A stretch of 64,000 nt of DNA from Myxococcota bacterium (GCA_023150845.1 JAKLKD010000007.1:1-64000); one strand, 5' to 3'; shown: positions 32,489 to 41,865, counted from the stretch's first letter. The notes: generated from the sequence alone by a model not told the origin. Translations and numbers: made by a program.

Positions 32489-32518
32489 TTGACAACTGAA
32501 TGGCTGTACAGGTATCAC
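32489..32518 (+). promoter_or_regulatory. recN promoter with a LexA-like SOS box
   Basis: The -35 TTGACA (32489-32494) is a perfect match, and TATCAC (32513-32518) is a possible -10 at 18 bp. Between them, 32496-32511 reads CTG-N10-CAG (CTGAATGGCTGTACAG), the form of the E. coli SOS box, and is also close to the consensus I recall for Myxococcus xanthus LexA. LexA bound here would block the promoter, as expected for a DNA-damage-inducible recN. Confidence 0.6.
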
Positions 32519-32565
32519 GAAGAGCAGACCTGAACGTGTGTTCGGGGATCTCGTGGAGCCTGTGT

Positions 32566-34290
32566 ATGCTGAGCGCGCTGTCCATCCGAAACGTCGCCAT
32601 CATTGACTCCCTCGACCTTGCCCTGAGCGCGGGCCTCAACGCGCTGTCCGGGGAGACCGGCGCGGGCAAGTCCATCGTCTTCGCCGCGCTGTCCCTGGTG
32701 CTCGGGGCCAAAGGTGGGGCGGAGCTGGTGCGCACCGGGGCGCCGTCCGCCGAGGTCACCGCACGTTTTGTCCTGCCGCCGTCGAGCCTCGCCTGGGCGA
32801 CGCTGCGCCAGGAGGGCCTCTTGGGCGAGGGCCCGCCGCCCTCAGAGCTCGTGCTGCGCCGGGTCTTGCCCGCGTCGGGGCCCAGCCGGGCCTGGGTGAT
32901 GGACCAGCCGGTGAAGCTCGGCCTGCTGCGCCAGCTCGCCCCGGCGCTCGTGGACCTCGCCGGTCAGCACGCCCAGCAGGCCCTCCGGGATCCCGACCAC
33001 CACCTGCTCCTCCTCGACCGCTTCGCGGGCTTCGGCCCCCTCGCCGAGCGCCTCGCCGCCGCCGTGCGGGGCCTCGCCGAGCGCCGCCGGGCCCTGGAGC
33101 GCCTGGAGGACAACCAGCGCCACCGTGAGGAGCGCGCGGAGTTTCTGCGGTTTCAGCTCCGGGAGCTCGACGCGCTCCAGCCCAAGGCCGGGGAGCGGGA
33201 TGAGCTGCTCGCCGAGCGGGATCTCCAGCGCCACGCCGTCGAGCTGCAGAGCCACGCCCGCCGGGCTGAGGCGCTCTTGTACTCCGGGGACGGCGCCGTG
33301 GTCGAGAAGCTCGGCCTCGCCGAGACGGCGCTCCAGGGCATCGCCACGGTGGACCCCACGGCCCAGCCCCTCGTCACCCAGCTCGCGGAGCTGCTCGTCG
33401 GCGCCGAGGAGCTCGCCCGGGAGCTCAGCCGCCGGGCCCGGTCTCTGCGCCACGACCCCGCCCGCCTGGAGGAGATCGAGGGCCGCCTCGCTGAGCTGGA
33501 GCGCCTCAGCCGCAAACACCGCTGCGACGCCGATGGCCTCGTCGCTTTACACAAGCGGCTGATGGGCGAGCTGGCCGACCTGGACCACGCCGACGAGCGC
33601 CGGGAGGAGCTCAGCCAGGCCGTGAGCGCCGCGGAGGCCGAGGCCCTTGAGCTCGCCCGGCTCGTGCGGCGGGAGCGGATCCGCGCCTCGTCGGGGCTTG
33701 AGGAGGCCGTCGCCACCCAGCTCCGGGGCCTCGCGATGCCCCACGCCTGCTTCCGGGTGGTGCTCTTGCCCAACGTCGAGGGGGAGCCCACCTCGGGCGG
33801 CCTGCTCAACGAGCGGGGCCTCGACCGGGTGGAGCTGCACCTCAGCGCGAACCCCGGCGAGGAGCCCCGCTGCCTCGCCCGGGTGGCGTCCGGCGGCGAG
33901 CTGAGCCGGGTGCTCCTCGCCCTGCGCGTGGCGCTCCAGGCCGCCCAGCCCGCCCAGACCTTCATCTTCGACGAGGTGGACGCGGGCCTCGGCGGGGCCG
34001 CGGCGGAGGTCGTCGGCGCGCGGCTGCGGGAGCTCGCCGACCGCGCCCAGGTGCTCTGCATCACCCACCTGCCCCAGATCGCCTCCTTGGCCGACCTGCA
34101 TGTGCTCGTCGAGAAGCGGGTGGTGAGCGGGCGCACCTGCTCGGCGGCGACGGCGCTGGGCCACGAGGGTCGGGTGAAGGAGCTCGCGCGGATGGTCGGC
34201 GGCGGCTCGCTCACCGAGGCGTCTGAAGGCTGGGCGCGTGCGCTCCTGGCGGGCCAGGCGCGGCCCCTTCGCTCAGAACGTGCCGCGTAG
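32566..34290 (+). CDS. recN: DNA repair protein RecN
   Basis: 574 residues from the ATG at 32566, with GGAG seven bases upstream; an earlier in-frame ATG at 32500 lies within the putative SOS box and is unlikely. It is an SMC-like ATPase: Walker A LSGETGAGKSIV near residue 32, a long coiled-coil middle rich in Glu/Arg/Leu (about 165-370), signature VASGGELSRVLLAL and Walker B TFIFDEVDAGLGG, then ITHLPQIASLAD. RecN assists double-strand break repair by holding DNA ends together. The preceding SOS-type box predicts induction by DNA damage. Its 3' end overlaps the converging gene at 34273 by 18 bp. Confidence 0.96.
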   Translation: MLSALSIRNVAIIDSLDLALSAGLNALSGETGAGKSIVFAALSLVLGAKGGAELVRTGAPSAEVTARFVLPPSSLAWATLRQEGLLGEGPPPSELVLRRVLPASGPSRAWVMDQPVKLGLLRQLAPALVDLAGQHAQQALRDPDHHLLLLDRFAGFGPLAERLAAAVRGLAERRRALERLEDNQRHREERAEFLRFQLRELDALQPKAGERDELLAERDLQRHAVELQSHARRAEALLYSGDGAVVEKLGLAETALQGIATVDPTAQPLVTQLAELLVGAEELARELSRRARSLRHDPARLEEIEGRLAELERLSRKHRCDADGLVALHKRLMGELADLDHADERREELSQAVSAAEAEALELARLVRRERIRASSGLEEAVATQLRGLAMPHACFRVVLLPNVEGEPTSGGLLNERGLDRVELHLSANPGEEPRCLARVASGGELSRVLLALRVALQAAQPAQTFIFDEVDAGLGGAAAEVVGARLRELADRAQVLCITHLPQIASLADLHVLVEKRVVSGRTCSAATALGHEGRVKELARMVGGGSLTEASEGWARALLAGQARPLRSERAA

Positions 34291-35295
34291 GCCCAACATC
34301 CCGGGGCCTAGGAAGAGCTGGGCCTTGGGCAAGGGCCCGCCCTTGGGCAGGGGCTCGCCGGGCTCGCTGGGAGCTACGTCACCGGGTGTGGCCTCGCCGG
34401 GAGCGGCCTTAAAGGTGCTCGGGTCGAGGGCGTCGGGGTCGGCGGGGTCGGGCTCGGCGGGCGGCGCGCTGGGCACCTCGTCTTGCGCCTCGTCGGGGGC
34501 CCAGCCCTCGGCGGCGTCCCCTTGCACCAGCTCAACCCGCACGTTGAGCTTGTAGCGCAGGGACTCATTGTAGAGCTCGATGCGGCGCTCGACCTCCTCC
34601 CGGCTCCAGGTCTGGGAGGGGGCGCTCTCACGCTGCATGACGTAGTCGTAGCGGAAGGGGCCCATCGCGGCGATCATCGCGCCAGAGATGCCGAAGAAGG
34701 TCGCCTTCCAGCGGCGCTCCTCGTTGCGGCCCGTGGCCGTGTTCGTCGCGAGCAGGGCGAGCTGGTAGCGGGCGTCGGCGTCCTCCTGGGCGATCTGGTA
34801 GCTGCGATCGTCGGGGAAGTCGCTCGGGGACAACACGTAGTCGTCCTCATCGGGGACACGCACGTCCTCGATGGCCAGGAGCGGCAAGAAGGCCGAGGCG
34901 GAGAGCACGAGGCCCCCGGCGGTCATGCCGTAGAGCCAGTAGCGGGCCTCGTTCGTGCGGGCCGTGAGATCGGCCTCGGCGGCCTCGTCTTGGGTGAGCC
35001 GGGCCAAGGTCCAGGCGTCCAGGGCGTTGCCGAGGCCGTCCTCGACGCGCCAGGCGCGGGTCTTGGCGTTCACGACGACCCGCAGGCGGAGGCGCTCGTA
35101 ACGGGCGATGTCCGCGGGGGTGCCGACGAGCACGGGGGTGGGCGGGGCGAACACCACGCGGGTGGGCGGCGCGAGGTCGATGGCCTCGGGGGCGGGCGCG
35201 GCGGGAGCGGCGGGCGCAACGTCGTCAACGACGACCTCCTGAGCCCAGGAGGGCGCCGCAGCGAGCAAGATCCAGAGCGTCAGAGAGGAGGACAT
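34273..35295 (-). CDS. Predicted secreted or membrane protein of unknown function
   Basis: 340 residues. It has an N-terminal signal peptide (SLTLWILLAAAPSWAQ), an Ala/Pro-rich linker (about 25-50) and a YERLRLRVVVNAKTRAWRVEDG segment near 67-88. Two membrane-like segments follow (about 120-140 and 200-212), then a charged region and an Asp/Pro/Gly-rich tail ending LFLGPGMLGLRGTF. No domain is recognised. It is a single gene between recN (converging) and infA (same strand, upstream). Confidence 0.7.
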   Translation of the reverse strand: MSSSLTLWILLAAAPSWAQEVVVDDVAPAAPAAPAPEAIDLAPPTRVVFAPPTPVLVGTPADIARYERLRLRVVVNAKTRAWRVEDGLGNALDAWTLARLTQDEAAEADLTARTNEARYWLYGMTAGGLVLSASAFLPLLAIEDVRVPDEDDYVLSPSDFPDDRSYQIAQEDADARYQLALLATNTATGRNEERRWKATFFGISGAMIAAMGPFRYDYVMQRESAPSQTWSREEVERRIELYNESLRYKLNVRVELVQGDAAEGWAPDEAQDEVPSAPPAEPDPADPDALDPSTFKAAPGEATPGDVAPSEPGEPLPKGGPLPKAQLFLGPGMLGLRGTF

Positions 35296-35338
35296 GCTCT
35301 CTCTTGTAGCGTGGTCGAGCCGGGGATCGCGACGAACC

Positions 35339-35557
35339 CTACTTGTGGCGGAAGACGATCCGGCCCTTCGTGAGATCGTAAGGGGAGACGGCCACGGTCA
35401 CGCGGTCGCCGAGCACGACGCGGATGCGGAAGCGCCGGAGCTTCCCGGCCAGGTGCGCTTGCACCTCGGTTCCGGCGTCGGTCTTCACGAGGAAGCTCCC
35501 GCCAGGGTAAACATCGACGACAGAACCCTCGATGTCGATCAGATCATCACTCGCCAA
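35339..35557 (-). CDS. infA: Translation initiation factor IF-1 (TTG start)
   Basis: 72 residues, exactly the length of E. coli IF-1. The sequence (ASDDLIDIEGSVVDVYPGG ... AHLAGKLRRFRIRVVLGDRVTV ... SPYDLTKGRIVFRHK) follows the single OB-fold of the family throughout. The start is TTG at 35557: it gives M-A-S-D-D, aligned with the usual M-A-K-E-D, and GGAGG lies five bases upstream. The nearby GTG two codons earlier would leave no room for that site. IF-1 binds the 30S A site during initiation and is essential. It is not in a ribosomal protein operon here and is divergent from the amidohydrolase gene at 35648. Confidence 0.95.
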   Translation of the reverse strand: MASDDLIDIEGSVVDVYPGGSFLVKTDAGTEVQAHLAGKLRRFRIRVVLGDRVTVAVSPYDLTKGRIVFRHK

Positions 35558-35647
35558 GCACACCTCCACGCGCGCCGTTGATTCCAGGCAGGCTAACCTA
35601 TAGGTCGCCCAGGCGCACAGCGAGAGGCGCCAAGGAGCAGGATCTTT

Positions 35648-37459
35648 GTGAATCGACGCCTCGCCGCCGCCTGCGCCCTCGGGATGGCCTGCGCCGGTCG
35701 GGACACCGCCGAGCCCACCTGGCCCGCGAGGGCCGTCGCCGTCACCGGGATCACCCTCATCGGGCCGGAGGGGGCGCGGCCTGACGTGCGCCTTGTGCTC
35801 GCGGAGGGCCGGGTGCTCGCGGCGCTGGGGCCCGAGGAGCCGGCCTTGCCCGGCTGGATGCCCCAGGAGGCCCGCCCCGGGCGCTTCGTGATCCCCGGCC
35901 TCATCGACCGCCACGTTCACATCAGCCACAGCGGCGCGACGGTCTGGGTCGGCGACACCTTGGCTGACAACCTCCGGGCGACGCTCTCCTGGGGGGTGGT
36001 CGGCGTGGCGGACCTCGGCGGGCCGCTCTGGCTCACGGACCTGAGGGACGCCATCGACGCCGGGGCGCTGTTGGGCCCACGCCTCGCCGTGAGCGGGCCG
36101 ATGCTCACCGCCGAGGGCTCCCACCCCTGCGAGACCACCTACGATCGTTCGCTCTGCGTGTTTGTGGACGGCGACGGCGCGGCGCAGGCCGATGCGCTCC
36201 TCGACGCCGGGGTGGACCAGGTCAAGGTGGCGCTCCAGGACGCGGACTTCTCCCCCTGGCCGACCCCTCGCCTCGACCTCGGCGACCTCGCCGCCATCTG
36301 CGCGGCGGGCCCCGCCGTGGTGCACATCGGCGACGGTGAGGACGCCGCGGACGCCTTGGCCGCGGGCTGCGGCGCCTTGGCGCATACCCCCTTCGGCGGC
36401 CCCTTGAGCGCGGCTGAGGCGGCCTTGCCCTTCGCTGAGCTGCACAGCACGGTCTCGGCCCTCGCCGGGGTGCCCCGGATCGTGCTCGACGGTGACGACC
36501 TCAGCGGGCCCCGCTACGCCGCCGTGCCCGAGGCCGTGCTCCAGAATTGGCGGGCGCTCCAAGAGGAGCCTCACTTGCTCTTGGACGGCTTCGCGGAGGA
36601 GAGCGCGGGCTGGGCGGCGCAGGCCCAGGCGAACCTCGGGGCCTTGGTCGCCGCCGACGCCCCGGTCCTCGCGGGCTCCGACGCTGGGTATTACCTCGTG
36701 CCCCACGGCGCCGCGCTCCACGACGAGCTCCTGGCCTTGGTCTCCGCCGGGATGAGCCCCCACGAGGCCCTGATGGCCGCCACCCGAGACGCGGCCCTGG
36801 CCTTGGGCTGGACGGACCTCGGCGTGCTCGCCCCCGGCGCCCGGGCGAGCTTCTTGGTCTTGGGCTGTGACCCCCTGGCCGACCTCGGCTGCGCCCAAGA
36901 CATCGAGGAGCTCTGGCTCGACGGTGTGGCCTGGACCCCAGCCGCGCTCCGGGAGGCGCCGCTGGTGCTCGATCCCGGCGGCCTCGGCGGGCTTTGCCTC
37001 ACCACGGCGGACTGCGGCGAAGGGGAGGCCTGCGATCGGGTGCAGCACGCCTGCGTCGCCGCCTGTGGCACCCCCTACGACGACCCGCGGGCCTGCGACA
37101 TGTCGAGCTTCTGCGCGCCGTCCGATGGCCTCGCCAGCACCGAGGAGGGCGCCTGCCTGCCCGCGGACGCCTGCGACTGGCGGGCCCAGGACTGCGGCCC
37201 CTCGACCTACGCCCAGACCTGCCTGCCGATGGACCTCGACACCAGCACCTGCTGGCCGGCCGGGCTCCGGGGCCAAGGGGAGACCTGCTCGGCGTCGGAC
37301 CCCTCGGCGCGCTGCGAGGAGGGCCACTACTGCTCGCCGGTCTCTGGGGTCTGCCTCCAGCTCTGCGACCCCGACGGGAGCGGCGACCCCTGCGCCGTGG
37401 GGCGCTGCCGTCAGGTCTACGCCTCGGAGGGCTCGCCCTGGTTCGGGCTGTGCTGGTGA
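35648..37459 (+). CDS. Amidohydrolase-family lipoprotein with Cys-rich C-terminus
   Basis: 603 residues from a GTG at 35648, behind aaggag. A short lipoprotein signal ends CALGMACAG. Residues about 30-440 form an amidohydrolase (TIM-barrel) domain: FVIPGLIDRHVHISHSG (metal HxH), a VDQVKVALQD strand with a candidate bridging Lys, VVHIGDG, and LAGSDAGYYLVPHG with the catalytic Asp. The final about 150 residues contain 20 or so cysteines in CxxxxC-type repeats, typical of secreted myxobacterial proteins. Substrate not predictable. Its end overlaps the converging acyl-CoA dehydrogenase-like gene by 43 bp. Confidence 0.85.
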   Translation: MNRRLAAACALGMACAGRDTAEPTWPARAVAVTGITLIGPEGARPDVRLVLAEGRVLAALGPEEPALPGWMPQEARPGRFVIPGLIDRHVHISHSGATVWVGDTLADNLRATLSWGVVGVADLGGPLWLTDLRDAIDAGALLGPRLAVSGPMLTAEGSHPCETTYDRSLCVFVDGDGAAQADALLDAGVDQVKVALQDADFSPWPTPRLDLGDLAAICAAGPAVVHIGDGEDAADALAAGCGALAHTPFGGPLSAAEAALPFAELHSTVSALAGVPRIVLDGDDLSGPRYAAVPEAVLQNWRALQEEPHLLLDGFAEESAGWAAQAQANLGALVAADAPVLAGSDAGYYLVPHGAALHDELLALVSAGMSPHEALMAATRDAALALGWTDLGVLAPGARASFLVLGCDPLADLGCAQDIEELWLDGVAWTPAALREAPLVLDPGGLGGLCLTTADCGEGEACDRVQHACVAACGTPYDDPRACDMSSFCAPSDGLASTEEGACLPADACDWRAQDCGPSTYAQTCLPMDLDTSTCWPAGLRGQGETCSASDPSARCEEGHYCSPVSGVCLQLCDPDGSGDPCAVGRCRQVYASEGSPWFGLCW

Positions 37460-38367
37460 ACGCCGACGGCGGTCCAGGCCTGATCCAGGCGAGCGGCCCG
37501 GGCGCGGCTGGCGAGGGTGAGGAGCGGGCGGTCGCGGTCAAAACGTTCGGCGGCCTCCGGGTCGCGGGCGGCGCGGGTGAGGTTCGCCTGGTCGGCGGCG
37601 TCCTCCACGGCGGAGAGCAGGCCGCCTAAGGTGACGTGTAAGGCGGGGTCCGAGGGGTTCGAGCCGCAGAGGTCACGGGTGGCGACGGCGAGGATGAGGA
37701 GCTGCTGCAGGCGGCCGCTCTGCTCGGAGAGCCGGGCCTCACGGATCAAGAAGCCCAAGGTCGCCGCCAAGACGTGGAGGTCCTCGACGGTGCGGAAGGG
37801 GCGCACCAGGCCCTCGTAGGCGTCGCCGGGGAGCAGCTCGTCCTCGAAGACCTCGACGTCTGAGAGGGTGAGGGCGCCGTGGGGCAGCTCCGGGGCGAAG
37901 GGCAAGGGCTCCCCGGCGCTGACCTCCACGCCGGGCCGATCCGCGGGGATGACGACGGCGCGCAGGGCGGGGCGGCCGTTCGGCTGCTGGCCCTCGCGGA
38001 GCACGACGACGAGGCTCCGGGCGAGGGGGCCGAGCGTGACGTAGGTCTTCTGGCCCGAGGCGAAGAGGCGGCCGTCCTCGGCGCGGCGCAGGGTCGCCGC
38101 GATGGCGCGGGGGTGGCCGCCCCGGGCCTCGGTGACGCACAAGCACGCGGGCTCCCCGGCGGGCAGGCGGGGCACGGCGGCGCGCAGGGCGGCCTGGTAG
38201 CCCGAGGCGAAGGCCCAGGCGAGGCGCTCGGACTTGAGGCCGCCGACCAAGGCGAGGTCCGCGGGGCGGGGAAGCTCAGCGGCCAGGGCCGCGTGGGCCG
38301 CCCACCAGGCCTCGGCGGACTCGCCGTAGCCCTCCCCCAAGGTCCGCAGCAGGAGGTTCGCGGGCAT
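37417..38367 (-). CDS. Acyl-CoA dehydrogenase-like flavoprotein
   Basis: 316 residues, shorter than the usual 380. The middle beta domain is recognisable (CLCVTEARGGHPRAIAATLRR and LFASGQKTYVTLGPLARSLVVVLRE), as is the DVEVFEDELLPGDAYEGLVRPFRTVEDLHVLAATLGF segment that opens the C-terminal helical domain. The catalytic Glu cannot be assigned. It may act on acyl-CoA or acyl-ACP, or be a redox-inactive relative. Its start is 2 bp from the stop of the Tim44-like gene (38370), so the two are co-transcribed. Confidence 0.75.
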   Translation of the reverse strand: MPANLLLRTLGEGYGESAEAWWAAHAALAAELPRPADLALVGGLKSERLAWAFASGYQAALRAAVPRLPAGEPACLCVTEARGGHPRAIAATLRRAEDGRLFASGQKTYVTLGPLARSLVVVLREGQQPNGRPALRAVVIPADRPGVEVSAGEPLPFAPELPHGALTLSDVEVFEDELLPGDAYEGLVRPFRTVEDLHVLAATLGFLIREARLSEQSGRLQQLLILAVATRDLCGSNPSDPALHVTLGGLLSAVEDAADQANLTRAARDPEAAERFDRDRPLLTLASRARAARLDQAWTAVGVHQHSPNQGEPSEA

Positions 38368-38369
38368 CG

Positions 38370-39623
38370 TCAGGACTCGTCGTCGGGGGACTCGACCCAG
38401 CGCAGGTCCATGATCAGCCAGCCGCCCTTTCGTTCCCGTTTGGAGCGGGCGAGGGTGACCTCACATTGGCGCTGCACGGGCTCCGGGGGCTGGGTGGTGT
38501 TGCTCACGAAGAAGGCCTGCACCGACAGGTTGAGGCGCAGGTCGACGAAGATGTGCCCGGCGTCCTCGGAGAGCGCGAGCACCGTCTCAACCTTGGGCTC
38601 GCCGAGCACGAGGCGGCGCTCGACGCGGCGGCGCTGGGTGAGCAGGCGCTCGTACCGCAGGCGGCGGCCCATGGGGCCCTCCATCCCGGCGGGGTCGTTG
38701 GTCAGGAGGCTGATGACCTCCTCGGTGACGAAGCCGTAGAGGGCGTCCCAAGAGAAGTTTCGGAAGCGCTTCTCGAAGGCCTCCATCTGGTCCTTGAGGT
38801 TCGGGGCGAGGGGGCGCGGGTGGCCCGTCGGCGACAGGGGCAAGGCGTGCACCCGAGGCGCCTGGGGGTTTCGCTCCGAGGCGATGCCCGCGATCTCCCA
38901 GGCCACGTCGGGGCCGCTGCGGACCTTGCCGCACTCGGTGCAGAGGCTGTTCGGCCCGATGATCGCCGTGGAGCCGCAGTGGGGGCAGCCCAAGGAGATC
39001 AGGCGGTCGGGCTCCGGGGAGCGCACCTCGGCGCGGCGGCGAAAGCGCCAGCTCTCGGTGCGGAAGACCTCCAGGGTCGTCTCGCCGAGCTGCTCCGTCT
39101 GCACCCCGCGCAGCTCCAGCTCGACGCTCGCCCAGCGCTCGTCGGCGTAGACCGAGAGCGTGCGCACCTGGCCCACCCGCACGTCGGTCACGGCCTTGAG
39201 CTCGGCGCTCCCGGCCATGAAGGTCTCTAAGGCGGCGTTGGAGAAGAAGGTTCCGAGGGCGTGGCGGTCGTGGCGGCCCCGGGCCTCGTGGGCCCACTGG
39301 TAGAGCGCGACGGCGAACTCCAAGAAGGCCAGCTCGGAGAAGTCCTCGTCGGTCTTACACAAGGCGCCCAGGCGGGGCGAGCGCGACATGCCCTCAGTGG
39401 CCGAGAGCGTGCCGCCGACCGGGGGCAGGGTGACCAGGGAGAGGGACGCGCTCATGCTCTGGCGGCTGAGGCTCTTGTCGGGGTTGACGTACTTCGGCGC
39501 GACTCGCTCGGCGAGGGCCTTCACGTCGGCCTCGCGGCGTCGATCCGCGAACATCGCGCGCAGGATCAACACCCCGACGACGGAGACGAAGATCAGCAGC
39601 AAGAAGACGGCTTGGATGGGCAT
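38370..39623 (-). CDS. Membrane-anchored Tim44-like protein with zinc ribbon
   Basis: 417 residues from the ATG at 39623; the frame stays open upstream, but this start opens an N-terminal membrane helix (AVFLLLIFVSVVGVLILRAMF). Two Tim44-like domains are suggested: one around FSELAFLEFAVALYQWAHEARG (about 95-190) and one around MEAFEKRFRNFSWDALYGFV onward (about 275-415). Between them is a zinc ribbon, CPHCG-x10-CTECG, near 213-232. Tim44-like domains bind membranes or unfolded protein. The gene lies just upstream of the acyl-CoA dehydrogenase-like gene. Function unassigned. Confidence 0.75.
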   Translation of the reverse strand: MPIQAVFLLLIFVSVVGVLILRAMFADRRREADVKALAERVAPKYVNPDKSLSRQSMSASLSLVTLPPVGGTLSATEGMSRSPRLGALCKTDEDFSELAFLEFAVALYQWAHEARGRHDRHALGTFFSNAALETFMAGSAELKAVTDVRVGQVRTLSVYADERWASVELELRGVQTEQLGETTLEVFRTESWRFRRRAEVRSPEPDRLISLGCPHCGSTAIIGPNSLCTECGKVRSGPDVAWEIAGIASERNPQAPRVHALPLSPTGHPRPLAPNLKDQMEAFEKRFRNFSWDALYGFVTEEVISLLTNDPAGMEGPMGRRLRYERLLTQRRRVERRLVLGEPKVETVLALSEDAGHIFVDLRLNLSVQAFFVSNTTQPPEPVQRQCEVTLARSKRERKGGWLIMDLRWVESPDDES

Positions 39624-39852
39624 CGGGCTCGGGCCTAGGCAGGGGTGCGTCAAGGCTACACCAGCGCGGCGCCCTTGATCCAATCGGCGCGCCGGGTCGG
39701 GCGCGGAGGGCGCGTCTAAGGGGCCAATCCTCGGCGGGATACCGCGCGGTCGGCAGGGCGCCACGGCGCGGCGTCGGGCCCCTCGGGCGCCTCGACGACG
39801 AAGGCCGCGAGGACGTGATCGCCGCGCGCTCCCGCCGCGGTATGCTTGGCGG

Positions 39853-41388
39853 ATGGAGATCCTGAGGAGCCCCTGGATCCTTCCGCTCTGGCCGCTCTTG
39901 TTGGGCCTGGCGCTGCCGAGGATGACGCTGGACGCGCCGCCTCGCCGGGGGCTCGATCTGTGCCTGGGCTTGCTCTGCGCCCTGCTCTTGCCGACGGTCG
40001 GGGCCGCTTGGCTCGCGCGCTTTATGCTGCGGGACCGCTTCATCGGCTCGGACCTTGGGGAGTACTGCGGGATCGTCGCGAGCTTCGGCCAGCCGCCCCC
40101 TGAAGGCGCCCAGCGCTCGGAGCTCGCCGCGGCGGTGCCCGGGCTGCTCGCGGACCAGGTCGGGATCATCGACGGCCTGGCCGGGGGCGCGCTCTTGAGC
40201 GCCGGTGCGGCGGGGCTGGGGCTCTACCTCTGGGGGCGGAGCGTGGCGGGGCCGGTCGCCGGGGTGCTGAGCGTGCTCTTCGCCTTGACCTGGGAGCCCA
40301 CCGTCGGCATGACCCGCACCCTGAGCCTGTACCCGGAGCTCGCCGGGGGCTTCACCTTGGCCGGGGGGCTCGTCGCCTACGCCCTGCGGGATCGGGGCGG
40401 GCTCACGGCGCTTCTCGCCGGGGCGGGCGCGGCGCTCTGTTTTGTCGTGGACCTGCGGGGGCTGATGTGGGGCCTGCCGCTCCTCGGCCTCGCCTTGCTC
40501 GTCGCGGCCCTCGCCCCGGCGGGGCCCTGGCGGCTGCCGCGTGCCCTGGCCCGGGTCGCCGTCGTCGTCGCGCTGATGTGGGGCTCCTACGCCTTGGGCG
40601 GCCGGGTCTACGCCGAGAAGAGCGTGTCCTTGGAGCGCCTGACCCTGCACCACGGGCGCCTCGCGGAGATGCACATCGACGCCGACCGGCTGATCACGAG
40701 CCGCTACGTCTGGGGCCACACCGACCCCCTGAAGATCCCGGAGACGCTCTCCGTGCTCGCCAAGGGCACCCCGGCCATGCGCCGCGCCGTGGGCGGCAAG
40801 AATCATGAGGCGCTGTCCATCGAGCAGCGGGCGCTGTGGGTGACCCCTTGGCTCGGGCTGTGGGCGGGGGCGGCGGCGCTGACCCTCGTGGGCCTCGGCC
40901 TGGGGGCGGATCGCCGCTGGCGGGCCCTCGCGCTCCTTGGGGTGGGGCTGCCCTTCGCCCTGGCCTTGGAGGGGGCGGTGACCATCCAGTTCAGCTTCGC
41001 CCGGCAGCTCGCCTTGGGCTTCGCCTTGCCCGCGCTCTGCTTCGGGGCGGCCTTCGTGAGCCTGCAGGCCCTCGCCGGGCGGCTGCCGGTCCCGCGCCTG
41101 CCCTTCCCGGCCTGGGCGGCCTCGGTCTTGCCTGGGTTGGGGGCGGTGCTCGTCGCCGTCGGCCTCGTGCTCGGCGGCCTGCCGAGCTGGCTCGGGCCCA
41201 ACGCCCCCTGGCGGAGCCCGATGGGGGGCTCCGACGCCCGGGTCGAGGAGCTGGTCACGGCGACGGAGGAGGCCGCGGCGGGGCGCACGCCGACGATGTG
41301 GCTCGACGAGCGGGGCTGGGCCTGCGTGAACGCCCTGGTGGCTGAGGCCAAGGCCGGGGGTGAGGTCGGCGGGCGGCTCTGGCGCTGA
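39853..41388 (+). CDS. Polytopic membrane protein, GT-C-like
   Basis: 511 residues with about eleven membrane segments and a large loop near 235-300. The first external loop holds IGSDLGEYCGIVASF (about 64-78), an acidic motif in the position where GT-C glycosyltransferases keep their catalytic Asp/Glu. A C-terminal soluble stretch (about 455-511) follows the last membrane helix. It is therefore probably a lipid-linked sugar transferase or an O-antigen-polymerase-like protein, but family assignment is tentative. It has no close neighbours on the same strand. Confidence 0.75.
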   Translation: MEILRSPWILPLWPLLLGLALPRMTLDAPPRRGLDLCLGLLCALLLPTVGAAWLARFMLRDRFIGSDLGEYCGIVASFGQPPPEGAQRSELAAAVPGLLADQVGIIDGLAGGALLSAGAAGLGLYLWGRSVAGPVAGVLSVLFALTWEPTVGMTRTLSLYPELAGGFTLAGGLVAYALRDRGGLTALLAGAGAALCFVVDLRGLMWGLPLLGLALLVAALAPAGPWRLPRALARVAVVVALMWGSYALGGRVYAEKSVSLERLTLHHGRLAEMHIDADRLITSRYVWGHTDPLKIPETLSVLAKGTPAMRRAVGGKNHEALSIEQRALWVTPWLGLWAGAAALTLVGLGLGADRRWRALALLGVGLPFALALEGAVTIQFSFARQLALGFALPALCFGAAFVSLQALAGRLPVPRLPFPAWAASVLPGLGAVLVAVGLVLGGLPSWLGPNAPWRSPMGGSDARVEELVTATEEAAAGRTPTMWLDERGWACVNALVAEAKAGGEVGGRLWR

Positions 41389-41409
41389 GCCGGGGCGCCT
41401 CCGCGCCGC

Positions 41410-41865
41410 TCAGCGGGCCCGGAGCAGCCGGGTCAACAAGGCGTCGAGCTTGTTGGCGAAGGCCTGGCGGTCGGCGAGGCCCAAGGCGGGCGGCCCGCCG
41501 GTCTCGACGCCGCTGGCCCGGAGCCCCTCCATGAAGTCCCGGACGCTGAGGCGATCGCGGATGTTGTCCGTCGTAAACAGCTCCCCGCGGGGGCTGAGCG
41601 GATGGCCGCCCTTCTGAATGACCTCGGCGGCGAGGGGGATGTCTTGGGTGATGACGACGTCGCCGGGGCTCAGGCGCCGCACGATCTCGTTGTCGGCGAC
41701 GTCGAGGCCCGCGCCCACCTGCACCATCGACACCAGCCGCGACCGAGGCAGGTGCAGGGCCCGGTTCGCCACGAGCACCAGGGGGAGCTGGGTGCGCTCC
41801 GAGGCCCGGTAGAGGATCTCCTTGATGACCACGGGGCAAGCGTCCGCGTCAACCCAGATGGTCAT
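41410..41865 (-). CDS. yaiI: YaiI/YqxD-family protein (PIN-like fold)
   Basis: 151 residues from the second ATG (41865), matching the E. coli YaiI length. Family motifs are complete: [17 protein letters not shown] at the N-terminus, [34 protein letters not shown] and [10 protein letters not shown]. The conserved Asp residues form a PIN/NYN-like acidic cluster, so a nuclease or metal-dependent role has been suggested for the family but not proven. It stands alone, 21 bp from the converging membrane protein gene. Confidence 0.93.
   Translation of the reverse strand: MTIWVDADACPVVIKEILYRASERTQLPLVLVANRALHLPRSRLVSMVQVGAGLDVADNEIVRRLSPGDVVITQDIPLAAEVIQKGGHPLSPRGELFTTDNIRDRLSVRDFMEGLRASGVETGGPPALGLADRQAFANKLDALLTRLLRAR

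Noticed and set aside
35596-35605. ACCTATAGGT palindrome between infA and the amidohydrolase gene
   Set aside because: Only 10 bp long and with no second copy or promoter association; it may be chance.
35558-37327. Upstream extension of the infA frame to 662 codons
   Set aside because: Only the last 72 codons resemble a protein family (IF-1); the rest is the antisense of the amidohydrolase gene.
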